Made by a program: the position numbers and the translations under genes. DNA of 64,000 nt from Brachybacterium aquaticum (GTDB lineage Bacteria; Actinomycetota; Actinomycetes; Actinomycetales; Dermabacteraceae), in the NCBI RefSeq assembly GCF_014204755.1, contig NZ_JACHLZ010000001.1, positions 3,224,001 through 3,288,000 of the forward strand, in the 5' to 3' direction. The notes below the pieces were generated by a model that did not search any database, was not told where the DNA came from, and was given only the letters and a program-made list of their open reading frames with translations. This document shows positions 44,600-52,460 of this stretch, piece after piece; the stretch's first letter is position 1, and each line of letters begins with the position of its first letter.

Positions 44600-45198
44600 C
44601 ACCGCTCCCCTCCCGCATGATCCTCGCCCGCGGCGAGCACCTCGGCGCTCGTGCGCAGGTCCACCTGTGGGCCGAACAGTCCCATCGTGTGCAGGGCGGC
44701 GGCGCCGTTCTGCGCAGTCGAGGCGGCGCAGGCGTCGGTGACCACCGTGACCCGGGCGCCGGCGTCCGCCGCGGGGAGCACCGAGGAGATCACGCAGCAG
44801 TCGGTGGACACCCCGGTGACCAGCAGGTGCGGGGTGGTGCCGGGTGCCGCGCCGATCCGGGCCGCGAGCTGCGGTCCCCATTTGCCGAAGGTCGGCTCGT
44901 CCACGGTGGGGTGGGCGGTGAGCTCCGCGGCCCCGTCGACGAGGTCGTACAGCGGATCCTCGGCCGGAACGTCCGCGAAGGGCCAGACGCGGAAATAGTC
45001 GCCCCAGGCGGTGTCCCGGTCCGCGGTGGGCAGCCAGCGGCTGATCACCGTCCGCTCGGGACCGATGTGCGCGGCGAGCTCACGGATCTTCTCCCAGGCC
45101 TCGTCCCAGAAGGGGGAGGCCCAGTCGGAGCCGGGGTCGGCGAAGACCCGCTGCGGGTCGACGATCAGCAGCCAGGGCGGGGAGACGGTGCTGTCCAT
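44599..45198 (-). CDS. isochorismatase-family cysteine hydrolase
   Basis: 199 residues. Catalytic triad is visible: Asp in LLIVDPQRVF, Lys in TFGKWGPQ, and Cys in LVTGVSTDCCVISSVLPAADAG with the family cis-peptide. Members hydrolyse nicotinamide, isochorismate or N-carbamoyl substrates; the lack of a clear nicotinamidase metal site leaves the substrate open. First gene of the operon with a zinc ribbon and an SDR; the NCS1 permease next to it (45260-46756, same strand, upstream) suggests a nucleobase- or amide-type substrate. Confidence 0.85.
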   Translation of the reverse strand: MDSTVSPPWLLIVDPQRVFADPGSDWASPFWDEAWEKIRELAAHIGPERTVISRWLPTADRDTAWGDYFRVWPFADVPAEDPLYDLVDGAAELTAHPTVDEPTFGKWGPQLAARIGAAPGTTPHLLVTGVSTDCCVISSVLPAADAGARVTVVTDACAASTAQNGAAALHTMGLFGPQVDLRTSAEVLAAGEDHAGGER

Positions 45199-45259
45199 GA
45201 CGCGACTCTACCGGCGCGGTCGAGGCGGCTCCGGGGGACTGTGGACGAGCGACGGAATC

Positions 45260-46756
45260 TCAGCCCCGCTCCTGCGCCCGGATCCGCGAGCGTCGGGCGA
45301 ACCAGGTGACCAGGAACGAGAACACCAGCGCGAAGAGCACGCCCACGTTCGCGTACGCCCAGTTGCCGTCCCAGTAGGAGCCGGCCGGGTCCTCGACGAA
45401 GGTGCCCATGCCCAGCGGCTCCAGCAGGTAGCCCTGCCAGTTGTTCCACGGTGCGTCCTCCGCGAAGGAGTTCACCACCAGGCCCCAGCCGATCACGGAG
45501 GCGACGACCATGGTGCCGATGGAGATCCAGTCGAAGGCGCCGTACCGCCCGCGCGGATCGAACAGCGCCTGCTCGTCGTAGTCGGCGCGGCGGGAGAGGA
45601 CGTCGGCGATGAGGATGCCGGCCCAGGCGGCGATCGGCACGCCGAGGGTGATCAGGAAGCTCTGGAAGGGGCCGATGAAGTTCTGGGCGAAGAACGCCAC
45701 CCAGATCGTGCCGGCCGTGAGGATCACGCCGTCCACCGCCGCGGCGGCGGGGCGGGGGATGTCGATGCCGAGGCTGATCAGGGTCAGGCCCGAGGAGTAG
45801 ATGCCGAGCACCGCGCCGGAGACCAGGGTCAGCACGGCGACGATCCAGAACGGCACCAGCGCCCACAGCGGCAGGATCGAGATCAGCGCGCCGATGGGGT
45901 CGCCAGCGATCGCCTCGTCCAGCGCCGGGTCCGAGCCGGCCAGCAGCAGGCCGAAGGTCACCAGCACCACCGGGGCGGCCGCGCCGCCGATCGTGTTCCA
46001 CAGGACGATGGAGCCGTCGGACGCGGAGCGCTTCTGGTAGCGCGACCAGTCCGCGGCGATGTTGATCCAGCCCAGCCCGAAGCCGGTCATCACCATCACG
46101 AGCGCACCGATCATCGCCTGCGGCGGACCGGACGGGGCGGACAGCACCGCGGCGAGGTCGATGTGGGGGATGGTGAGGATCATGAACAGGATGGTCATCG
46201 CGCCGGTCGCCCAGGTGAGGATCGACTGCAGCCTCATGATCGTGTGGTAGCCGAGCACGGAGGCACCCACGATCAGCGTCGCGATCGCGAGCGCCGCGAT
46301 GACGGTGACGGTGCTGCCCGCGCCGACGCCGAGGATCTCGAACACGGTGGCGGTGGCGAGCACGGCGGAGATCGCCAGCGACGTCTCCCAGCCGATCGAC
46401 GTCAGCCACGAGACGATGCCGGGCACCTTCTGCCCGTGCACGCCGAACGCGGCGCGGGAGAGCACCATCGTCGGCGCGGAGCCGCGCTTGCCGGCGATCG
46501 CGACCAGCCCGCACAGCATGAAGCTGATGATGATGCCGATGACGGCGACGATCGTGGCCTGCCAGAAGCTGATGCCGAATCCGAGCAGGTAGGAGCCGTA
46601 GCTCATGCCGAACACGGAGACGTTCGCGGCGAACCAGGGCCAGAACAGATCGCGGGGCCGGGCGGTCCGCTCGGACTCGGCGATGATCTCGATGCCGGTC
46701 GTCTCGACGAGGGTCGAGGACCGGGCGCCGTCCGGCGCGGGGGACGTGGTGGACAT
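45260..46756 (-). CDS. NCS1 family purine/cytosine permease
   Basis: 498-residue permease with about 12 helices. LFWPWFAANVSVFGMSYGSYLLGFGISFWQA opens helix 1, GKRGSAPTMVLSRAAFGVHGQKVPG is the loop 2-3 signature, and FGLGWINIAADWSRYQKR the helix 6-7 region of nucleobase transporters (cytosine, purines, hydantoin, thiamine-type). Encoded upstream of the isochorismatase operon with a 61-bp gap, so possibly co-transcribed and providing its substrate. ATG at 46756 after GGAG. Confidence 0.9.
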   Translation of the reverse strand: MSTTSPAPDGARSSTLVETTGIEIIAESERTARPRDLFWPWFAANVSVFGMSYGSYLLGFGISFWQATIVAVIGIIISFMLCGLVAIAGKRGSAPTMVLSRAAFGVHGQKVPGIVSWLTSIGWETSLAISAVLATATVFEILGVGAGSTVTVIAALAIATLIVGASVLGYHTIMRLQSILTWATGAMTILFMILTIPHIDLAAVLSAPSGPPQAMIGALVMVMTGFGLGWINIAADWSRYQKRSASDGSIVLWNTIGGAAAPVVLVTFGLLLAGSDPALDEAIAGDPIGALISILPLWALVPFWIVAVLTLVSGAVLGIYSSGLTLISLGIDIPRPAAAAVDGVILTAGTIWVAFFAQNFIGPFQSFLITLGVPIAAWAGILIADVLSRRADYDEQALFDPRGRYGAFDWISIGTMVVASVIGWGLVVNSFAEDAPWNNWQGYLLEPLGMGTFVEDPAGSYWDGNWAYANVGVLFALVFSFLVTWFARRSRIRAQERG

Positions 46757-47051
46757 GGCAGCTCCGGGGGAGAGGAGGGACGAGCGCGCGGGGGCGCGCG
46801 ACGGTCGCCGCGGATGCGGGATGCGCTGGCGAGATCCTCCCACGCCGTCCCCGCGCCCGGGTCTCGCGGGCCACATCCCGGTGCCGTGTCTGCTGGGTCT
46901 TGGCGGGATCGGCCCAGGCGGGACTACCCTTCGAGCGAGTCCCCCCTGCCCCCGGCCGACGGTCGCGCTCCCGCCTGCCCACCCCGGAAGGAGCCGCGTT
47001 CCCGACTCGTCCCCCGCCTCGCGATCCCTCGCCGCGCGACTGCGCGGCTTC

Positions 47052-48080
47052 GTGACCCTCGCCCCGTCGCGGGTGGACCACATCCCGGCCTTCCGCATCG
47101 CGGTGGGACTGGCGATCCCGCTGGTGATCCTGCTGCTCACCGACAACATCCAGTGGGCGATGTTCGCGGGCTTCGGCGCGTTCACCGGCATCTACTCCAA
47201 GTACGAGCCCACCCGCGACCGGTTCCGCCGACAGTCCCAGGCGGGGATCATGCTCACCCTCTGCGTGACCCTCGGCGCGGGCCTCGCGCAGATCGCCGAG
47301 CTGATCCCGCCCGCGGCCGGGTCGTGGCTCGTGATCGTGGTGACCTCGCTGGTCGCCGGGGCGTCGGCCGCATTCGTGACCTCCAAGGGTCTGAAGCCCG
47401 GCGGCGCGATCTTCCCCGTCTTCGCGACCGCCGCGGTCGCCTCCGCCCCTGTCGCCGCCCCGTCCTGGGGTGCAGGCCTGATCGCCGCGGCCTGTGCGGG
47501 GCTGTGCGTGCTGCTCGGCCTGCTCGGCCATTGGGCGGGGGAGCGGCATCCGGACGTGGTCCTCGGCCGGGACCACGAGCTGGTCACCCACGGGGAGCTC
47601 GCCTCGGAGTTCACCCGCTACACGGTCGCTGCGCTCATCGCGGGCGTGCTCGGCCTCGCCTCCGGCCTGCCCTTCCCGTACTGGCCGCAGGTCGCGGCGG
47701 TCGCACCGCTGACCCCGTCCGGCCACGGCGCGCGCGCCGAGCGAGCCGTGCACCGCATCGTCGGCACCACCCTCGGCGTGGTCGTCACCGCGTTCCTGCT
47801 GTCCTTCCCCGTCGAGCCCTGGCAGCTCGTGGTGTGGATCGTGATCCTGCAGTTCCTCGCCGAGATGTACGTGATGCGCAACTACTCGCTCGCGCTGCTG
47901 TTCATCACCCCGCTCGCCCTGCTCATGGTGCAGCTCGGCCACACCCAGCCCGTCGGGCCGATGCTCCAGGCGCGTGTGCTGGAGACCGTGATCGGTGCCG
48001 TCGTGGGCCTGGCGATGGTGATCGGCCGCTGGGCCTGGGAGCGCCGGGCGACGCAGCGGCAGGCCGCCGTCGGCGCCTGA
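47052..48080 (+). CDS. FUSC/aromatic acid exporter-like membrane protein
   Basis: About 342 residues with six to eight membrane helices. FRIAVGLAIPLVILLLTDNIQWAMFAGFGAFTGIYSKYEPTRDR is the typical FUSC/YccS start, with a repeated half near LLFITPLALLMVQLG and an RVLETVIGAVVGLAMVIGRW end. These proteins export aromatic acids or unknown compounds. The start is uncertain: GTG at 47052 gives the family-like N-terminus but lacks a ribosome site, while AAGGAG at 46987 is not followed by a usual start codon in this frame. Divergent from the NCS1 permease across 295 bp, in which nothing else was recognised. Confidence 0.78.
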   Translation: MTLAPSRVDHIPAFRIAVGLAIPLVILLLTDNIQWAMFAGFGAFTGIYSKYEPTRDRFRRQSQAGIMLTLCVTLGAGLAQIAELIPPAAGSWLVIVVTSLVAGASAAFVTSKGLKPGGAIFPVFATAAVASAPVAAPSWGAGLIAAACAGLCVLLGLLGHWAGERHPDVVLGRDHELVTHGELASEFTRYTVAALIAGVLGLASGLPFPYWPQVAAVAPLTPSGHGARAERAVHRIVGTTLGVVVTAFLLSFPVEPWQLVVWIVILQFLAEMYVMRNYSLALLFITPLALLMVQLGHTQPVGPMLQARVLETVIGAVVGLAMVIGRWAWERRATQRQAAVGA

Positions 48081-48099
48081 GGATCGGCCGACGGGGCGA

Positions 48100-48960
48100 T
48101 CAGCCCTCGGGCGTCGCGTCGGCCTCGTCGTCCGCCTCGCGCGGCAGCATCACGTCGAGCACGGTCCGCAGGGCCTCGGAGGAGACCTCGGAGACCTGGA
48201 CCGTCTCGGTCGGGGCGGGCTCACGGTCCAGCGGGCCGTTGTCCAGCACCAGCACCGCCTGCGAGGTGGCACCCACCGTCGCGCGCCGGCTCGCGCCGTC
48301 GGTGACGGCGGTGACCACGGTCAGCGCGCGGGTGTCCTCGTTCTCGAGTGCGGCCACGGCCTCCTGCAGCGGGAGTGCCTGCGGCTGGCCGTCCTCGCTC
48401 GCGACCTCGAAGGGGTCGGTGAAGGCACGGATCCGCTCGGCCACCGTGGCGAGCTCCGGCACCGCGAAGTGGTGGAAGCCGTCGATGGTCACGTACTCCT
48501 CGAGCACGCCGCCGCTGGGGTAGAAGTAGTGGGCCAGAGTCGTGGTGCCGCCGGCGAGGGTGCGCTGCGAGGTCACCATGCCCTCGGGGATGCGGCGCAG
48601 CGCGATCACCCCGGCCAGGCGACGGTCCAGCTGGACCGGGCGCTGCGCGGGGTCGCCGGGTCCGCTGAGCACGTCGCCCTCCTCCTCTCGCCCCTCGGTG
48701 CCGGTGAACACCATCGCGCGGGCCACGAGCGAGCGCAGCGCTGCGGCGGCCGACGCCTCGGCATCGACCTCGTCCTGGGAGACGTAGGGGCTGCCCAGCA
48801 GCTCGAGGGCGGAGGCGCCGTCCAGCGCCATGATCTCCTCATCCGTGAGCGTCAGCAGGATCGTCGGCTCCGCGGAGGCGCCCGAGAGCACCTCCATCGC
48901 GCCGAGCATGTCGCGCTCGGTGATCGTGGGCTCGGCCGGGGACTGTGCGGGCTGGGTCAT
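48100..48960 (-). CDS. uncharacterised acidic protein beside a WXG100-like gene
   Basis: 286 residues, not recognised with certainty. It is acidic and soluble, without signal peptide or membrane helix; TILLTLTDEEIMALDGASALELLG and a later strand-rich part (TTTLAHYFYPSGGVLEEYVTIDGFHHFAVP) suggest a mixed alpha/beta fold. Size, acidity and the neighbouring WXG100-like protein recall ESX secretion chaperones (EspG-like), but I see no firm motif. ATG at 48960 with GGGAGC upstream; 95 bp behind the WXG100-like gene, same strand, so likely one operon. Confidence 0.7.
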   Translation of the reverse strand: MTQPAQSPAEPTITERDMLGAMEVLSGASAEPTILLTLTDEEIMALDGASALELLGSPYVSQDEVDAEASAAAALRSLVARAMVFTGTEGREEEGDVLSGPGDPAQRPVQLDRRLAGVIALRRIPEGMVTSQRTLAGGTTTLAHYFYPSGGVLEEYVTIDGFHHFAVPELATVAERIRAFTDPFEVASEDGQPQALPLQEAVAALENEDTRALTVVTAVTDGASRRATVGATSQAVLVLDNGPLDREPAPTETVQVSEVSSEALRTVLDVMLPREADDEADATPEG

Positions 48961-49055
48961 GGACGGAGCTCCCTGTGGTGGGTCGTGGGCTTCTGGGTGG
49001 TGGGGCGGAAGGTGCTGCGGGGGACCGCGAGGTCCGGGAGGGGGTCGGGCAGGGG

Positions 49056-50153
49056 TCAGCCGAAGGCGCCCGTGAGGCCGTCCCAGAGGTTGCCGGCGCC
49101 CTCGGCGAGCCCGTTCCAGGCGTTCGACGCCCCCTCGACGGCCCCGTTCCATACGTTCGAGGCGGTCTCGGTGATCCCGTCCCAGTTGTCGTAGACCATC
49201 CTGCCCACATCGGCCAGGGCCGCACCGCCGGAGATGATCGCGCCCGCGGCCATCAGCGGCCCGCCGACGACCGCGCCGACGCCCGTGGTGGACAGCGCGC
49301 CGCCGGCGAGCATGAGCCCGCCGCCCAGCGCATTCGCGCCGCCGGTGACGGCGCTGAAGGTGTCGCCGCTGTTGATGCCGTCCACCATCTGGTGCAGACC
49401 GAAGCCGACGTCGAGCGCCGGCAGGGCCTTGCCCACCCATGGGGCGGCCTTCGAGAGGAAGGGCATCGCGTCGCCGGCCCACCGGGCCGCGTCGTCGACC
49501 CAGCCGAAGAAGTTCGTGGTGCCGAAGCCGGTGGGCACGCCGAGCTTGCCGAGCAGCTTGCCGGCCAGGCCCCCGAACTCCTTGCCGGCGGAGAACGCCG
49601 CGTCGGTCATCTTCTGGCCGTACAGGAAGGTGCCCGCGGCGACCTGGAAGATGTCCTGGGCGCCCTCGAGGAAGCGGGTCGAGGTGCGGATGTCCGAGAG
49701 GATGTCCCAGACCTTCTTCCCCTTGGAGAACAGGCCCTGGAGCTTGTTGTAGACCCCGAGGCCGTCGGTGATCCGGTCCCACAGCGAGGGCTCGTCCTGG
49801 GCGCGGAGCGGCCCGCCCTGCCGGCCCGGGACCCCGCCCTGCTGCCCCGAGCCGCCGCCGTCGCCCCCGGAGACTCCGCCGCCGTCACCCGCGGAGGCCT
49901 CGTCCTGCTCGTCCGCGTGCCGTTCCAGCTCCCCGGACCTCTCGCCCAGCCCGCTGGTGACCTCGGAGAACAGCAACGCCGTCTCCGAGGACCAGCGCGC
50001 GCGGAAGGCCTCCGCATCCGGCCCCCGCCAGATGCTCTCGTCCATCACCGCCGGCTCGAGCCGCTCCCGCAGCTCCGACAGCGACTGCGCCCGCGTGCGA
50101 AGCAGCTCGCGGTGGGTCCGCAGCTGCTCGGTATCGGCTCCCTGGAATCCCAT
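49056..50153 (-). CDS. WXG100-like N-terminus with glycine-rich hydrophobic C-terminus, candidate type VII-secreted protein
   Basis: 365 residues. The first 90 form a helical hairpin with WxG (MDESIWRGPDAEAFRARW), as in ESX/type VII substrates. A Gly/Gln linker (about 90-115) follows, then a mixed region with LWDRITDGLGVYNKLQGLFSKGKK and a hydrophobic, Gly/Ala-rich stretch (ALGGGLMLAGGALSTTGVGAVVGGPLMAAGAIISGGAALA) able to insert in membranes. It ends in three repeats of an NxWNGxxEGA unit. No known toxin domain. No ESX machinery is in the window. ATG at 50153. Confidence 0.72.
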   Translation of the reverse strand: MGFQGADTEQLRTHRELLRTRAQSLSELRERLEPAVMDESIWRGPDAEAFRARWSSETALLFSEVTSGLGERSGELERHADEQDEASAGDGGGVSGGDGGGSGQQGGVPGRQGGPLRAQDEPSLWDRITDGLGVYNKLQGLFSKGKKVWDILSDIRTSTRFLEGAQDIFQVAAGTFLYGQKMTDAAFSAGKEFGGLAGKLLGKLGVPTGFGTTNFFGWVDDAARWAGDAMPFLSKAAPWVGKALPALDVGFGLHQMVDGINSGDTFSAVTGGANALGGGLMLAGGALSTTGVGAVVGGPLMAAGAIISGGAALADVGRMVYDNWDGITETASNVWNGAVEGASNAWNGLAEGAGNLWDGLTGAFG

Positions 50154-50376
50154 CGTGCCCCGCTCCGCCCGTCTCGTCCTCTGGTGCGCGCCGCCACCCC
50201 GGCGCCGCGCGACCCACCTTAGGTGCGCGGCTGGACGGGGTGAATGGGGAGTACTCCCCATGTCCTCCCCTCTCCTCGCCATGCCCTCCCCATGCCCCGA
50301 ACTGCTCCCGCACTCCTCCCGATCAGCTGCTCCAGATCTCCCGGCCCCGTCGGCCGATGCCGCATAGGGTGGCGCC

Positions 50377-50910
50377 ATGGCACGAGGATGGCGCGAGACC
50401 ATGAAGATGGCGGCCGAGGGCAAGCGTGCGCTCGAGGAGCAGCACAGGGCCGGGGGTGCGCAGCAGGCGATGCAGGACCACGTCGCCGCGGCAGGAGCCA
50501 CCCGCTCGGCGCAGACGTACCGAGCGGCGATGCAGCGCAACGCGGGGATCGGTGGCGGCCTCCACGACATCGACCTGCCCGAGCGGATCCTGCTGCCGGA
50601 CGAGACGGTGCACGACGTCGCCGTCGGCGGCCAGAGCGACGACACCTTCCCGCTGCTGATCATCACCGACCGACGAGTGCTGGTCACCAAGGACCTGCCC
50701 TGGAACCGCTGGAAGATCCTGCGGGAGGTCCCCGCGGCCGACGTCGCCGGCGCCGAGCTCGAGACCCGTCTGCTCTCGGGGCGCATCCGGGTGCGGCTCC
50801 ACCGCGGCAAGGACATCACCTTCAAGGTCGCCGAGCGCACGCGGTCCGGCGAGGTGACCGCGCTGCTGCAGCATCTCGCGAGCGGCGGCGCCCCGCCCCA
50901 GGCGCAGTGA
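50377..50910 (+). CDS. PH-like domain protein
   Basis: 177 residues: a basic helical first 60 residues, then a bacterial PH-like beta barrel (DIDLPERILLPDETVHDVAVGG, TFPLLIITDRRVLVTKDLPWNRWKILREVPAADVAGAELE, FKVAERTRSGEVTALLQHL). Such domains (YokE/bPH type) bind lipids or proteins. Divergent from the WXG100-like gene across 223 bp, and possibly linked to it. The methyltransferase gene follows after 23 bp. Confidence 0.7.
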   Translation: MARGWRETMKMAAEGKRALEEQHRAGGAQQAMQDHVAAAGATRSAQTYRAAMQRNAGIGGGLHDIDLPERILLPDETVHDVAVGGQSDDTFPLLIITDRRVLVTKDLPWNRWKILREVPAADVAGAELETRLLSGRIRVRLHRGKDITFKVAERTRSGEVTALLQHLASGGAPPQAQ

Positions 50911-50933
50911 CACCCTCGACGGAGGAGACCCGC

Positions 50934-51809
50934 ATGGCCGCCTACACCCACGGCTACGGCGAGGCGGCGCTTGGCAGCCACCGCGCCCGCACCGCGGCGA
51001 ACTCCGCCGCCCATCTCCTGCCCCACCTGCGCACCGGCCAGCGCCTGCTCGACGTGGGCAGCGGCGCGGGCACCATCACCGCGGACCTCGCCCGCCTCGT
51101 CGGCCCCGAGCACCTGGTCGCCCTCGAGGTCGCCGAGGAGTCCGCGGCCCTCACCCGCGCCGAGCTCGACCGGCAGGGTCTGCTCGCCTGCCCGGGCGCG
51201 AACGGTGAGCCGTCGGCCGACGGCGAGGCCCATGGCGCGGCATCTGACGGGCACGCCCGGCCCGGCGCCGAGGTCGTCGTCGGGGACGCGCACGACCTGC
51301 CCTTCGAGGACGGCACCTTCGACGTGGTCCATGCCCACCAGGTCCTCCAGCACGTCGCCGACCCCGTCGGGGTGCTCCGCGAGCTGCGGCGTGTCACCCG
51401 GCCCGGGGGCCTCGTCGCCGTGCGCGACAGCGACTACGAGGGCTTCCGCTGGTGGCCGGATCTGCCTGGGCTCAGCCGCTGGCGCGAGCTGTACCTGCGC
51501 GCCGCCCGCACCAATGGCGGCACCCCCGACGCCGGGCGGCGCCTGCTGGCATGGGCCCACGCGGCCGGCTTCACGGACGTCGAGCCCTCGACCTCCACCT
51601 GGCTGTACGCGACCCCGGAGAGCCGCGAGAGCTGGGCTGCCAGCTGGGCGGGCCGGATCACCTCGCCGCCGCTCGCCGCGCAGCTCGAGCGGGAGGGATG
51701 GGCCGACGAGGCCGAGCGCGAGGAGATCGCCGAGACCTTCCGACGCTGGTCAGCGGACCCCGATGGGTGGTTCACTCTTCTGCACGGCGAGATCCTCGCC
51801 CGGGTGTGA
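50934..51809 (+). CDS. SAM-dependent class I methyltransferase
   Basis: 291 residues. SAM motif I is RLLDVGSGAGTITADLA, motif II/III region EVVVGDAHDLPFEDGTFDVVHAHQVLQHVADPVGVLRELRRVTRPGG. A 25-residue hydrophilic insert containing EPSADGEAHG sits before motif II. It resembles UbiE/Coq5-like enzymes; the substrate is unknown. ATG at 50934 follows GGAGGAGA; a GTG overlapping the PH-gene stop is an alternative 9 codons earlier. Confidence 0.9.
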   Translation: MAAYTHGYGEAALGSHRARTAANSAAHLLPHLRTGQRLLDVGSGAGTITADLARLVGPEHLVALEVAEESAALTRAELDRQGLLACPGANGEPSADGEAHGAASDGHARPGAEVVVGDAHDLPFEDGTFDVVHAHQVLQHVADPVGVLRELRRVTRPGGLVAVRDSDYEGFRWWPDLPGLSRWRELYLRAARTNGGTPDAGRRLLAWAHAAGFTDVEPSTSTWLYATPESRESWAASWAGRITSPPLAAQLEREGWADEAEREEIAETFRRWSADPDGWFTLLHGEILARV

Positions 51810-51840
51810 GCGGCGGCACCGCCGCGAACGGTCCCGGCAC

Positions 51841-51886
51841 TCGACAGGAGGCGCTCCCGCCCCTATCGTGTAGTTGAAAACGCAAC
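51841..51886 (+). promoter_or_regulatory. promoter with MarR-like operator
   Basis: TCGACA (51841-51846), 17-bp spacer, TATCGT (51864-51869). GTTGAAAACGCAAC (51873-51886) is an inverted repeat over the expected transcription start, in the style of MarR-family operators (GTTG-n6-CAAC). Confidence 0.6.
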
Positions 51887-51907
51887 GATCCGATCCAGGA
51901 GAGCCCC

Positions 51908-52333
51908 ATGAGCCTCAGCACCGCCATCCTCCGCGCCGTCCCCGGTGCGTTCATCCTCAACTCCGGCATCGGCAAGATCGGCATGGACGCGGGCACCGCC
52001 CAGTACCTCCAGGGCATGGCCGCGCAGGGCGTGCCGCCGCTGGGCAAGCTGACCCCCGAGCAGTTCGCCAAGTTCCTCTCCTACGGCGAGATCGCGGTGG
52101 GCGCCTCCCTGCTGCTGCCCTTCGTGCCCACCAAGCTCGCGGGCCTCGCGCTCGCCGGCTTCTCCGGCTCCATGGTCTCGATGTACCTGCGCACCCCCGG
52201 CATGACCGAGGACGACGGCGTGCGCCCCTCGCAGGAGGGCACCGCGCTGGCCAAGGACTCCTGGCTGCTCGCGATCGCCGCGGCGCTGCTCGTCGCCAAC
52301 ACCGGCAAGGGCAAGGACAAGGCCGACGCCTGA
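51908..52333 (+). CDS. DoxX-like small membrane protein
   Basis: 141 residues with three or four membrane helices: AILRAVPGAFILNSGIGKIG, LSYGEIAVGASLLLPFVPTKLAGLALAGFSGSMVSMYL (two), and SWLLAIAAALLVAN near the end, followed by a lysine-rich tail. The layout is that of DoxX-superfamily proteins, associated with redox stress. ATG follows AGGAGAG. It has its own promoter and a candidate MarR-type operator but no adjacent marR gene. Confidence 0.7.
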   Translation: MSLSTAILRAVPGAFILNSGIGKIGMDAGTAQYLQGMAAQGVPPLGKLTPEQFAKFLSYGEIAVGASLLLPFVPTKLAGLALAGFSGSMVSMYLRTPGMTEDDGVRPSQEGTALAKDSWLLAIAAALLVANTGKGKDKADA

Positions 52334-52397
52334 GTCCCAGCAGCTGAGCCGCAGAGCCACGCAGCCGCTGAACCGCTGAAGCGCCGCGCGGCCTCCG

Positions 52398-52460
52398 GGG
52401 CCCGCGCCCGCGACCGACCTCCGAGGTGCCACCTCGCAGGTCAGGTCCGGGCGCGGGCCC
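52398..52460. terminator. complex hairpin between convergent genes
   Basis: Outer arms GGGCCCGCGCCCG (52398-52410) and complement (52448-52460); inside, CGAGGT/ACCTCG around GCC (52422-52436). The right arm covers the last codons of the sigma-factor gene. Acts on both the DoxX-like and sigma transcripts. Confidence 0.7.
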
